Shown here one piece after another: positions 7,553 through 14,505 of a stretch of 21,020 bases of DNA. The notes under the pieces were generated by a model. The model ran no database searches. It was given only the letters and a program-made list of their open reading frames with translations, and was not told the origin of the DNA. The stretch spans positions 1 to 21,020 of IMG/VR virus record IMGVR_UViG_3300025646_000461; one strand, given 5' to 3'. Source of the DNA: a virus. The translations under genes and the position numbers were made by a program. Numbering within the stretch: the stretch's first letter is position 1; each line of letters opens with the position of its first letter.

Positions 7553-8068
7553 ATGGCTTTATTTGGAGGTGCCAGAGATATTAGTTTATTTAGAGGTTTA
7601 AACAGAGAACTTATGGGGGATATTATTTCTCAACAGTGTGCTGTTTATAAACCTCAATTAGCAGAAACTAAAGTTAACATTTATGGTGAAACTCCGGGTG
7701 TTAGATATTTTACTGAACCTGTATTATTAAATTGTTTAATTTCTAGGGATAATCAAAATTACCCTGAAAGTGATTTAGGTATTGATTTTAATTGGGGTAT
7801 TGAATTTAGATTTTTAAGAGATGATTTAGTAGATGCTAATCTTGTAGTTGAAGTAGGAGACATTATCCTATACCAAGAATCATATTATGAAATAGATTCT
7901 ACTATTTCAAACCAGTATATAGTAGGTAAAAACCCAGATTACCCAAATGCTCCTAATCCTTTAGAAACCGGATTAGATCAGTTTGGTAGCAACTGGTCAG
8001 TTTTAGCTAAAACTCATATTATTCCTGCTGATAAATTAGGAATATCACCAAGAAAAGAAAGATTCTAA
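7553..8068 (+). CDS. 14: Neck protein, gp14-like
   Basis: Probable second neck protein, which joins gp13 in capping the filled head. The best match to T4 gp14 is the strand-rich segment EVGDIILYQESYYEID followed by NQYIVGKNPDY, parallel to the T4 stretch with GDLIYFP and a YDPFYQLGQ turn. The N-terminal helix LNRELMGDIISQQ fits the helical N-terminal part. At 171 aa it is clearly shorter than T4 gp14 (256 aa). Position between gp13-like and gp15-like genes is the strongest support. The ATG lies one base after the gp13 stop, and the stop overlaps the next start in TAATG, so all three are translationally linked. Confidence 0.7.
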   Translation: MALFGGARDISLFRGLNRELMGDIISQQCAVYKPQLAETKVNIYGETPGVRYFTEPVLLNCLISRDNQNYPESDLGIDFNWGIEFRFLRDDLVDANLVVEVGDIILYQESYYEIDSTISNQYIVGKNPDYPNAPNPLETGLDQFGSNWSVLAKTHIIPADKLGISPRKERF

Positions 8069-9036
8069 TGAACGACAACCAAGCATCATATAATAGAAAA
8101 CCTGTTCCTAAATCACAGAAGGAAATAAGTAATGGGTTTGTAGATCCTTATGATCAAAATTTAGGTAATCCTAATAATTTTGGCTCAAAAAATAGGGGTC
8201 ATGAACAGTCTTTTAGAAACGATACTGTAAAACCTTTTGCTTTAGGTATTCAAGATATTGATGAATCTATAATGTATTACTTTAAAAATGTTATTAAACC
8301 ATTTGTAATACAAAATGGAGAAAGAATTAATGTTCCTATTATATATGGTGCTCCCGAAAGATGGAAATCATTTCAAAAAGATGGATATTATAGAGATAAA
8401 AATGGTAAAGTAATGTCTCCTATAATTCTATTTAAAAGAAATAGTATTCAAAAAGTAAGAAATATTGGTAATAAATTAGATGCTAATAATCCACTTAATT
8501 TTGGAGTATTTCAAAAAAGGTATACTAGTGGAAATGCTTATGGTCCTTTTGAAGTACTAAATAACAGAATCCCAGAAAAAACTTATTACCCCGTTATTGT
8601 ACCTGATTATGTAACCTTACAATATTCTTGTACTATACAAACTTATTATATAGAACAATTGAATAAAATTATAGAGGCAGTAAATTATGCTTCTGATAGT
8701 TATTGGGGTAATCCTGAAAGGTTTAAATTTAACGCACGTATAGATTCATTTAATACTATAAATGAATTAAATGAGGGGCAAGATAGAATTGTAAAATCAA
8801 CATTTGATTTAACTCTTAATGGGTATATTATACCTGATACTATTCAAAAGAATTTAAATGCTATTCACAAGTTTACTGATAAAGCTAAAATTATATTCTC
8901 AGTTGAAGCTACTTCAGATGCAAGTATATTTGAAAAAGGTGAAGTTGAAACAAGAGGAAATAGAACAGTTGTTACTAATTCTTCTACAAGTGGTAGAAAT
9001 AAAGAGGCACAAAATAGATCAAATACAATAGGATAA
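8068..9036 (+). CDS. 15: Tail completion / sheath stabiliser protein, gp15-like
   Basis: Tail terminator that caps the tube and sheath and joins the neck. The core resembles T4 gp15: VPIIYGAPERW early on (T4 has VPITYASKEHF), then PIILFKRNSI, then VTLQYSCTIQTYYIEQLNKI (T4 has a similar IYELSIFTRYEDDMFQI). It closes with a strand pattern ending TFDLTLNGYIIPD (T4: LTFEVNGWMYPP). Length is 322 aa against 272 in T4, with additional polar tails: about 60 Asn/Ser/Lys-rich residues at the N-terminus and about 40 at the C-terminus. Its ATG overlaps the gp14 stop by one base. It completes the conserved 13-14-15 block. Confidence 0.82.
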   Translation: MNDNQASYNRKPVPKSQKEISNGFVDPYDQNLGNPNNFGSKNRGHEQSFRNDTVKPFALGIQDIDESIMYYFKNVIKPFVIQNGERINVPIIYGAPERWKSFQKDGYYRDKNGKVMSPIILFKRNSIQKVRNIGNKLDANNPLNFGVFQKRYTSGNAYGPFEVLNNRIPEKTYYPVIVPDYVTLQYSCTIQTYYIEQLNKIIEAVNYASDSYWGNPERFKFNARIDSFNTINELNEGQDRIVKSTFDLTLNGYIIPDTIQKNLNAIHKFTDKAKIIFSVEATSDASIFEKGEVETRGNRTVVTNSSTSGRNKEAQNRSNTIG

Positions 9037-9039
9037 TAA

Positions 9040-9432
9040 ATGGCTAGAGGAGCACGTGTAAGATTTTTAGATCAAGTTAGTATTTCTTCACCTCAAACTA
9101 CAACAGGGGGTGGAAGTGGTGTTACTATTACTAACAATGATGTTTCTGGAAGAATCCTTACAACTTCTGGTGAAGATAATACTATTAATGGTAACACAGA
9201 TATAATATTTGTAGGGGGTAAATTGGGTATAGGAACCTCAGGAGCAACCCCTCAAGCAGTAATTGAAGTAAATGGTGTTAATACAGATTTACTTTTAATA
9301 AGAAACGAAGATGGTAATGGTATAAAATTTACATCTGAAGGAGTTTTACAACTTTTACCTTATACGGGTTCTGCTACTCCTATTGAAGGAGGAATTATAT
9401 ATAGTGGAAGTGAATTTTATATAGGAATTTAA
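9040..9432 (+). CDS. Small fibre-like structural protein (130 aa)
   Basis: Probable virion accessory protein. A Thr/Gly-rich linker (residues 20-30) leads into a fibre-type β motif, GKLGIGTSGATPQAVIEVNG (60-79). This is the same kind of GxxGIGTTSP..KLxV motif that trimeric phage fibre shafts and knobs use, and a clearer copy occurs in the 292-aa protein. The C-terminal half is short and strand-rich, ending in EFYIGI. It begins three bases after the gp15 stop and must be co-transcribed. It is too short for a full fibre, so it may be a tip, collar whisker or decoration component. Confidence 0.6.
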   Translation: MARGARVRFLDQVSISSPQTTTGGGSGVTITNNDVSGRILTTSGEDNTINGNTDIIFVGGKLGIGTSGATPQAVIEVNGVNTDLLLIRNEDGNGIKFTSEGVLQLLPYTGSATPIEGGIIYSGSEFYIGI

Positions 9433-9440
9433 TATTTATA
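9431..9440 (+). promoter_or_regulatory. Late-type promoter box upstream of the 321-aa fibre gene
   Basis: AATATTTATA overlapping the stop codon of the preceding gene, 29 nt before the next ATG. The leader after it is almost free of G and very A-rich. Confidence 0.6.
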
Positions 9441-9469
9441 ACAAAACAACAATTTTAAAATAAAATAAA

Positions 9470-10435
9470 ATGCCAAGTTGGAAAAAAATTATAGTCTCAG
9501 GTAGTGCTGCTGAGTTAGCTCAATTAAACGTTGGAAGTAATCAACAAATTTCCAGTTCAGCTGAAGACACATTCTTAAGTGGATCTTTTAGTGGTTCATT
9601 CCAGGGTGATGGTTCAGGGTTATCTGGAGTATCAGCTACATTCCCTGTTACTGAAAAAACAGATTTAGCAAATACTGATAAATTTTTTATTAATGATGGT
9701 ACTAGTAAATTTGTTACTTATGGTAATTTATTAACAGATTTAGCTGGTACTAATTTAGCAGTAGAGGGAACAGATAGTTTAACATTAGCTGCTGAATTAA
9801 CAGGATTATCAGCCTCAGGTTCATTTTCAGGTTCATTCCAAGGTGATGGTTCAGGTTTAACAGGTATAGCCACTACTTTAAACATTTCAGGTTCTACAGG
9901 AGGTGGTTCGGTTGATTTAAAAACTCAAATTTTAACTATTGCTGGTACTACTAATGAAATTGAATCAGTTGCTTCTGGTCAAACTATTACAATAGGTTTA
10001 CCTGATGATGTTACTATAGGGAATGATTTAACTGTAACTAATGATTTAACAGTTTTTGGTAATACTACAATTGAAGGAAATTTAAATGTAAATGGTACTA
10101 CAACTACTATTTCATCCTCAAATTTATTAATAGCTGATAAGTTTGCATTATTTGCCTCAGGTTCAACTTCAGCTGTTGATGGAGGTATTATTGTTCAAAG
10201 TAATGTAGCAGGTACAGGTTTAGCTTTAGGATATGATGCTTCTGCTGACAGATGGTCATTACAAGATGGGTTAGCTAATGATGCTACTTCAATTACCCCA
10301 GATGCTTATTTAGTATCAGTAACTTCAAGTGAAGCTTCAAACATTCCTGCTAATCCTAGTTATGGTGGTGAAACCACAGGATATGGTAATATGTTTATAG
10401 CTAGTGATACAGGAGATATTTATATTTACTCTTAA
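9470..10435 (+). CDS. Tail-fibre-like structural protein with repeated fibre motif (321 aa)
   Basis: Probable fibre or fibre-associated virion protein. It begins MPSWKKIIVSGSAAEL, almost the same N-terminus as the 292-aa protein encoded downstream, which suggests a shared attachment or assembly signal. The motif SGSFSGSFQGDGSGLxGx occurs twice, at residues 37-54 and 116-133. Residues 175-210 consist of strand repeats (VTIGNDLTVTNDLTVFGN, then TIEGNLNVNGTT) typical of β-helical or triple-β shafts. The C-terminal ~100 residues (from ADKFALFASGS) resemble a knob with DGGIIVQSN and a final GDIYIYS. The amino-acid bias is strongly Ser/Thr/Gly. A terminator follows directly. Confidence 0.72.
   Translation: MPSWKKIIVSGSAAELAQLNVGSNQQISSSAEDTFLSGSFSGSFQGDGSGLSGVSATFPVTEKTDLANTDKFFINDGTSKFVTYGNLLTDLAGTNLAVEGTDSLTLAAELTGLSASGSFSGSFQGDGSGLTGIATTLNISGSTGGGSVDLKTQILTIAGTTNEIESVASGQTITIGLPDDVTIGNDLTVTNDLTVFGNTTIEGNLNVNGTTTTISSSNLLIADKFALFASGSTSAVDGGIIVQSNVAGTGLALGYDASADRWSLQDGLANDATSITPDAYLVSVTSSEASNIPANPSYGGETTGYGNMFIASDTGDIYIYS
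9578..9631 (+). repeat. Fibre motif repeat, copy 1
   Basis: Encodes SGSFSGSFQGDGSGLSGV (residues 37-54 of the 321-aa protein). The nucleotide sequence is similar to the copy at 9815-9868, which suggests internal duplication. Confidence 0.8.
9815..9868 (+). repeat. Fibre motif repeat, copy 2
   Basis: Encodes SGSFSGSFQGDGSGLTGI (residues 116-133), 16 of 18 residues identical to copy 1. A diverged third copy (SGSFVGNGSGLIGI, residues 144-157) occurs in the 292-aa fibre protein. Confidence 0.8.
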
Positions 10436-10441
10436 TAAAAT

Positions 10442-10471
10442 ATAACCCCCTTAATTGGGGGTTTTGTTTTT
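10442..10471 (+). terminator. Rho-independent terminator after the 321-aa fibre gene
   Basis: A 7-bp stem AACCCCC/GGGGGTT (10444-10450 with 10457-10463), a TTAATT loop and a T-rich tail ending at 10471. It starts 7 nt after the stop codon. Confidence 0.88.
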
Positions 10472-10495
10472 ATGTTAAAATGTTTTAGAAAAATT

Positions 10496-10705
10496 ATGGG
10501 TTTATTAGATCAATCAAATCCCAAAATCATCAATGATGATGAGGTTAAAGTAAGTTTAACTAAACAAGAATTAGAAATACTTTTAGGCACTTTAAAAAAT
10601 AGTAATTTTAAAGGAGAAGTAGTTGAAATTCTTTATAATTTAGTTTTGAAATTACAAAATGGATATTTATCATTTCCCTCTACTAATCTTAAAAATGATA
10701 AATAA
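10496..10705 (+). CDS. Small hypothetical protein, paralogue A (69 aa)
   Basis: I do not recognise a named family. The start at 10496 (MGLLDQSN) is preferred over the in-frame ATG at 10472, which would put the start codon against the T tract of the terminator and add eight basic residues. The core, LTKQELEILLGTLKNSNFKG followed by LYNLVLKLQNGY, is helical with a heptad-like spacing of Leu. It shares the pattern (L..xEL..IL..L....KG......NL..KL) with the product of the next gene, so the two are probably an old tandem duplication. Such short helical proteins are common in T4-like phages, with no known role. Confidence 0.7.
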   Translation: MGLLDQSNPKIINDDEVKVSLTKQELEILLGTLKNSNFKGEVVEILYNLVLKLQNGYLSFPSTNLKNDK

Positions 10706-10708
10706 CCT

Positions 10709-10909
10709 ATGGAACATAAATTAGAAAATCTTAGTATTTTAGAATTAAATACAATTCTTCAGTCTTTAAATAGTATAACTATTAAAGGATCTGATGCTCC
10801 TTTTTTAGCTAACCTTTTAAATAAAGTCAATTCTACTATTTTAAAAGCAGCTGATATTGAAAAAACACCATCCCCTTCTAAACTATCTACTCCTAAACCC
10901 AAATCCTAA
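10709..10909 (+). CDS. Small hypothetical protein, paralogue B (66 aa)
   Basis: Begins three bases after the stop of paralogue A and probably shares its transcript. Residues 5-45 (LENLSILELNTILQSLNS, then IKG, then LANLLNKVN) follow the same helical pattern as paralogue A. The last 15 residues are a Pro/Ser/Lys tail (TPSPSKLSTPKPKS), likely disordered. No membrane segment and no catalytic motif are visible. The stop codon overlaps the next late-type promoter box. Confidence 0.65.
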   Translation: MEHKLENLSILELNTILQSLNSITIKGSDAPFLANLLNKVNSTILKAADIEKTPSPSKLSTPKPKS

Positions 10910-10917
10910 TATTTATA
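10908..10917 (+). promoter_or_regulatory. Late-type promoter box upstream of the 292-aa fibre gene
   Basis: AATATTTATA overlapping the stop of the preceding small gene. The start codon is 74 nt further on, the longest leader in the window, and that leader can fold. Confidence 0.6.
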
Positions 10918-10921
10918 ATAA

Positions 10922-10982
10922 ATTATTGGCCCTACAATTATAGGGAAGTGGGCACAGCCATATCTGTGTAACCAACCATAAT
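10922..10982 (+). promoter_or_regulatory. Structured mRNA leader: three-stem junction
   Basis: Three helices can form between the late-type box and the fibre ATG. P1 is 7 bp with one bulged T (10922-10929 with 10976-10982). P2 is CCCTA/TAGGG (10930-10934 with 10941-10945, 6-nt loop). P3 is CACAG/CTGTG (10953-10957 with 10964-10968, 6-nt loop). The joining segments are AAGTGGG and TAACCAA. The structure ends nine bases before the ATG at 10992. I do not recognise a known riboswitch or ribozyme core. It contains the only G/C-rich stretch in an otherwise AT-rich leader, and the stretch is non-coding. Confidence 0.5.
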
Positions 10983-10991
10983 AAGATAAAT

Positions 10992-11870
10992 ATGCCGAAT
11001 TGGAAAAAAGTAATAGTATCGGGCAGTGATGCTGAATTAAATAATTTAATCGTAACTGATATAACCGCATCTGGAAATATCGGTATTGGAACTCCTGATT
11101 CACAATATGATTTAACTATAAACCCAACAACAGGTAATGCATCTTTAATGTTAAAATCTGAAAACTCATTTACTTCAGAATTATTAATGCATTTTCAGGG
11201 TTATAACAATAATAATGAAATATGGAAATTATATGGGTCATCAGCTGAATCAACAGCAGGACTTTCATTTAATACAAATGCCTTTGGTGATGTAATGACA
11301 TTACGAGGTAATGGTAATGTTGGTATCGGAACTACATCACCATCCACTAAACTTCAAGTAAATGGAACTGTAAGTGCTAGTAAATTTGAAACAGAAGGTC
11401 AAATATCAGCCTCATTATTTTCAGGTTCATTTGTAGGTAATGGTTCTGGTTTAATTGGAATTGTAAGTTCATCTTATGCTCTTACATCTTCATTTGCTGA
11501 ATCAGTACCTGATAACTTAAAAACATATAGATTAGAATTAGGGGTTTCAAGTACATCCCCTATAACAACAGGCGAAAAAGGAAGAAAAGTTGTTCCATAT
11601 AAAGGTGTAATTATAGGATGGAAATTGATAGCAGACCAATCAACTACTACAGAATTAGATGTTTGGAAAGCAAATAATAGTATCCCAACTGTGTCAGGTA
11701 CAATTGTAGGTTCAGCTTATCCCTCATTAACCGCTGCAGAATTAGCAACATCTACTACATTAACAGGATGGACAACAACTGTTAATCCAGATGATGTATT
11801 TGTATTGAATGTAAACTCTAATGATAATGCTACATACATTTTATTAGAATTAGATATATTATTAACTTAA
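10992..11870 (+). CDS. Tail-fibre-like protein with C-terminal adhesin-type domain (292 aa)
   Basis: Probable fibre or receptor-contact protein. Residues 1-20, MPNWKKVIVSGSDAELNNLI, match the N-terminus of the 321-aa protein. GNVGIGTTSPSTKLQVNGTV (108-127) is the classic phage fibre motif, and GNIGIGT (28-34) is a weaker copy. Residues 144-157 carry the SGSFVGNGSGLIGI repeat, followed by SSSYALTSSFA. The C-terminal ~115 residues form a separate domain with a GWKLIADQSTTTELDVWK segment, then TAAELATSTTLTGW and NPDDVFVLNV. I associate this pattern with phage virion proteins that carry a β-sandwich head. It could be the host-binding tip. The folded leader and long 5' UTR suggest post-transcriptional control. 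Confidence 0.75.
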   Translation: MPNWKKVIVSGSDAELNNLIVTDITASGNIGIGTPDSQYDLTINPTTGNASLMLKSENSFTSELLMHFQGYNNNNEIWKLYGSSAESTAGLSFNTNAFGDVMTLRGNGNVGIGTTSPSTKLQVNGTVSASKFETEGQISASLFSGSFVGNGSGLIGIVSSSYALTSSFAESVPDNLKTYRLELGVSSTSPITTGEKGRKVVPYKGVIIGWKLIADQSTTTELDVWKANNSIPTVSGTIVGSAYPSLTAAELATSTTLTGWTTTVNPDDVFVLNVNSNDNATYILLELDILLT

Positions 11871-11881
11871 AAGAGATTGTT

Positions 11882-12133
11882 ATGAGAAAATTAGATACTG
11901 AACCATCTTTAGTAGAAGGTAATATTATTGAAAAAGTAGGAGCTAGAGTATTATTATATGATTTAGATTCACAACGATGTGAAGTTTTATTTAAATTATT
12001 TAATAGTGAAGGTATGGTATTTTGTATGGAAATGTGGGATGTTCCCCCTACAGCTTTAGAAAATTGGGGGTATGATGATACAGTAATTTTCCAAGCAATT
12101 GCGGATTATAAAGGTTTTACATTAAAAAAATAA
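11882..12133 (+). CDS. Hypothetical protein (83 aa)
   Basis: I do not recognise it. It is a compact acidic protein with strand-like N-terminal part (NIIEKVGARVLLYDL), a helix-like middle (RCEVLFKLFNSEG) and a C-terminal portion with WDVPPTALENWGYDD. There is no signal peptide or membrane segment. The ATG lies 11 nt after the stop of the 292-aa fibre gene and the stop lies 9 nt before the next gene, with no promoter box on either side, so it belongs to the fibre transcript. A chaperone or small virion component for the neighbouring fibres is possible, but only by position. Confidence 0.7.
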   Translation: MRKLDTEPSLVEGNIIEKVGARVLLYDLDSQRCEVLFKLFNSEGMVFCMEMWDVPPTALENWGYDDTVIFQAIADYKGFTLKK

Positions 12134-12142
12134 AGATAAAAT

Positions 12143-14164
12143 ATGTCTACTAAACAAAAATCAATAAGAGTACCTGTAAATTTTGGAAACCCGTCTGATG
12201 TTACTAATAATACATTAACTACAATTGGTTCACCAACTATTTACATACCAGAAAATAGTGGAAGTAATGTAACATTTACAAGTGTAATGTTATATTATGG
12301 TTGGGAAGATTTAGCGGCTGGTGCAAGTGTTAATATAACTGGAATACAAGGTCAACTTAGTTTATCAAATACAGGTAGTATTTCTAACACAACAGTAACC
12401 GTTACTTCAAACGGATTACTTAGTACAGCTGAAAATATGGGTGGTGTATTTGGACCTTTTGATTTTACCTCATATTTTAATGGAGGTGCTTGGTCAGGCG
12501 GTATATTATCTCAATCATGTGATGTTGATATTTTGATTAATAATACTGGAGCTACTTCTACAAATTTTAGAAATACAATTGGATGGTTAGATATTACATA
12601 TGATTTTGATAGTACATCTACAACCTCAAGAATTCAAACAGTTTGTATTCCATATGAATCTTATATCACATATATTCCTACCACTGCTACTACAGTAGCA
12701 ACTTTACAACAATTAACAGGTGCCGGAGGTATATTAGATGGTTATGATTCTCCTGTTTTAAGACATCGTTGGGTTGAGATAAAAGTACATGATTTTACAG
12801 GTCAAGATAATCAAACATTATCATATTCATTTGATGGAGGTGCTACAAGTAGTTTTCCTCAAATTGGAGGAACATTACAAACTGGTAGATTCCATACATA
12901 TTTTGCAGATGCATCTGGATTAAATGGTGGTGGAACTCATTCATTTCAATTAGTATCGGATACTGCTAATAGATTTCAAACACCCGTAGTTAATGAATGG
13001 ATTACTTTTGAATATACTACTACAGCAACTACTAAATCTATAAATTATATAGAAATGCCTGTAGAATTTGAATCATTTCCTTATGCTACTGAAGCATTAA
13101 ATAGTTCATTTTTAAGAGAAATACTTTTACCCGAACAAAATATTGAAGTTATTAGTGCAGGTGTAGAAATAAATTATGTTTGTGCTTCAGGCGCAACTCT
13201 AGTACTTTTTAAAGTAGGAAATCAAGCATCATATAGGCAATATTCTGGACAATGTGTTGTAAATGCTGGTCAGAATTTATTTCAACATAGATTCGATACA
13301 GGTTCGGCTTTAGGTGAAGGCGTTGCATTAACTTCTGGATTAAATACAATACCAATATTTTTGTATATGACAACTGCACCCACTCGTACTATATCAAATG
13401 TAAGTGGTGTAGCAAAAATAGCATATTTATCTGATGTTTCTTCTACGGGTATCGACAATCATACTCAAACTGTTCGCAAAATTTTATCTCCTGCAAAATA
13501 TGGAATTACTAACTTTTTTCAAAATAACAGAACAACAAATACTGGGTCATTATCTATTCCTAATAGTGATTATTACTTACAAACTGCAGGATTAAATTAC
13601 CACATATTTTCATCTGCTGCGGGTAGTGCTATAACTTGTAAAGCAAGTTTATTATCAGGAGAAGGTGCAGGTGAAGGATATAGAGTTCTTTACACAGACC
13701 AATATTTTGGTGATAGTGAAGTAATGTATAGTTATATGCATGTTAGAGCAAGAGATGAATTTAAAAGATATCCTGCAGATATTGATACAAATAGAATGGA
13801 TATTGAATCTAACAGAGATTATGATGTTTTAGTAGTTAATGCATTTCGTGGTATATCTGGTAATTTTGTAGCTACATATTCAGGTATTACTCATACCATA
13901 TCAGGTAGTATTTCTAATAGTAGTAATAATACTTCAAGTTTACAGTTACTACAAGAAATAGATAATGAATATATTTTATTAAAAACTGGTAGTGTTGAGG
14001 GAGATGGTCAATTTGAATTTACAGCATATGATGATACTACAAATTACATAGTAACAGCTTATGTAACATCATCTTTAAAAGGTGTATCTAAATTAGATTT
14101 ACCAGGAGAAGGATTCGATATAGATTTATCACCTGCTGGTGCTGGTGGAGAATTTTTCTTTTAA
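12143..14164 (+). CDS. Large virion structural protein with C-terminal β-sandwich domain (673 aa)
   Basis: Probable accessory tail or fibre protein. The first ~560 residues are strand-rich, Thr/Ser/Gly/Asn-rich and almost cysteine-poor, with several similar-looking segments: the phrases IPYESYITYIP, IEMPVEFESFPYA and LSPAKYGITNFF each open a new section. This hints at three or more related domains. Residues ~577-655 look like a transthyretin/carboxypeptidase-regulatory type β-sandwich (TISGSISN, then LQLLQEIDNEYILLKTGSVE, then GDGQFEFTAY and YIVTAYV). The extreme C-terminus is a short Gly-rich linker ending GGEFFF. Such an end could be an anchoring tag, though this is a guess. It may form the long adhesin or a whisker; no enzymatic motif is visible. 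It follows the 83-aa gene by nine bases. Confidence 0.65.
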   Translation: MSTKQKSIRVPVNFGNPSDVTNNTLTTIGSPTIYIPENSGSNVTFTSVMLYYGWEDLAAGASVNITGIQGQLSLSNTGSISNTTVTVTSNGLLSTAENMGGVFGPFDFTSYFNGGAWSGGILSQSCDVDILINNTGATSTNFRNTIGWLDITYDFDSTSTTSRIQTVCIPYESYITYIPTTATTVATLQQLTGAGGILDGYDSPVLRHRWVEIKVHDFTGQDNQTLSYSFDGGATSSFPQIGGTLQTGRFHTYFADASGLNGGGTHSFQLVSDTANRFQTPVVNEWITFEYTTTATTKSINYIEMPVEFESFPYATEALNSSFLREILLPEQNIEVISAGVEINYVCASGATLVLFKVGNQASYRQYSGQCVVNAGQNLFQHRFDTGSALGEGVALTSGLNTIPIFLYMTTAPTRTISNVSGVAKIAYLSDVSSTGIDNHTQTVRKILSPAKYGITNFFQNNRTTNTGSLSIPNSDYYLQTAGLNYHIFSSAAGSAITCKASLLSGEGAGEGYRVLYTDQYFGDSEVMYSYMHVRARDEFKRYPADIDTNRMDIESNRDYDVLVVNAFRGISGNFVATYSGITHTISGSISNSSNNTSSLQLLQEIDNEYILLKTGSVEGDGQFEFTAYDDTTNYIVTAYVTSSLKGVSKLDLPGEGFDIDLSPAGAGGEFFF

Positions 14165-14172
14165 GAAAATAT

Positions 14173-14182
14173 AATATTTATA
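14173..14182 (+). promoter_or_regulatory. Late-type promoter box upstream of the 82-aa coiled-coil gene
   Basis: AATATTTATA beginning nine bases after the stop of the 673-aa gene and ending 17 nt before the next ATG. Confidence 0.6.
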
Positions 14183-14199
14183 ATTACAAAAATAAAATA

Positions 14200-14448
14200 A
14201 TGGAAAAAAAAGTTTTAACACAAGAAGAATTGCAAGAAATTAAGTTAATTCAAACTGAAAATACTAGTTTAATATCTCAATTTGGTGAATTAGAAGTTGT
14301 ATTACAAAATTTAGCTTTAAGAAAAGAAGAATTAATAAAAAAATTTAAAGAACTTAAGGATAGAGAAGTAAAAATTGGTCAAACTCTTCAAGAAAAATAT
14401 GGAGACGGAAACATTGATTTAGAAACAGGAGAATTTAGAGCTAATTAG
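14200..14448 (+). CDS. Small coiled-coil protein (82 aa)
   Basis: Nearly all helix: residues 5-68 form a heptad-patterned segment rich in Leu, Glu and Lys (QEELQEIKLIQTENTSL, then LALRKEELIKKFKELKDRE). The C-terminus is short and polar with GDGNIDLETGEF. This resembles small prefoldin-like coiled-coil proteins encoded beside structural genes in other T4-like phages; their role is unknown. It has its own late-type box and is followed by another before the sheath gene, so it may be expressed as a short separate message. No membrane segment. Confidence 0.75.
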   Translation: MEKKVLTQEELQEIKLIQTENTSLISQFGELEVVLQNLALRKEELIKKFKELKDREVKIGQTLQEKYGDGNIDLETGEFRAN

Positions 14449-14466
14449 TTTTTTTATAGAAAATAT

Positions 14467-14476
14467 AATATTTATA
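14467..14476 (+). promoter_or_regulatory. Late-type promoter box upstream of the tail sheath gene
   Basis: AATATTTATA, 29 nt before the sheath ATG, followed by an A/C-rich leader. Confidence 0.65.
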
Positions 14477-14505
14477 ACAAAACAAAATACCAAATATAAA
14501 TTAAG

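Noticed and set aside
9578-9868. CRISPR-like or recombination-site repeats
   Set aside because: Only two copies, in frame and coding a fibre motif; no regular spacers.
10415-10424. GATATTTATA inside the end of the 321-aa fibre gene as another late box
   Set aside because: One base off, inside a coding region, and directly before a terminator.
10472-10495. Upstream ATG at 10472 as the start of paralogue A
   Set aside because: It abuts the T tract of the terminator and adds a basic octapeptide not matching its paralogue; the ATG at 10496 is preferred but not proven.
10922-10982. Hammerhead ribozyme or known riboswitch in the fibre leader
   Set aside because: The hammerhead core CUGAUGA is absent and the joiners do not match purine, preQ1 or fluoride riboswitch consensus as I know them.
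10906-11103. Minus-strand open frame across the fibre leader
   Set aside because: Overlaps the structured leader and the start of the fibre gene, with no protein-like pattern.
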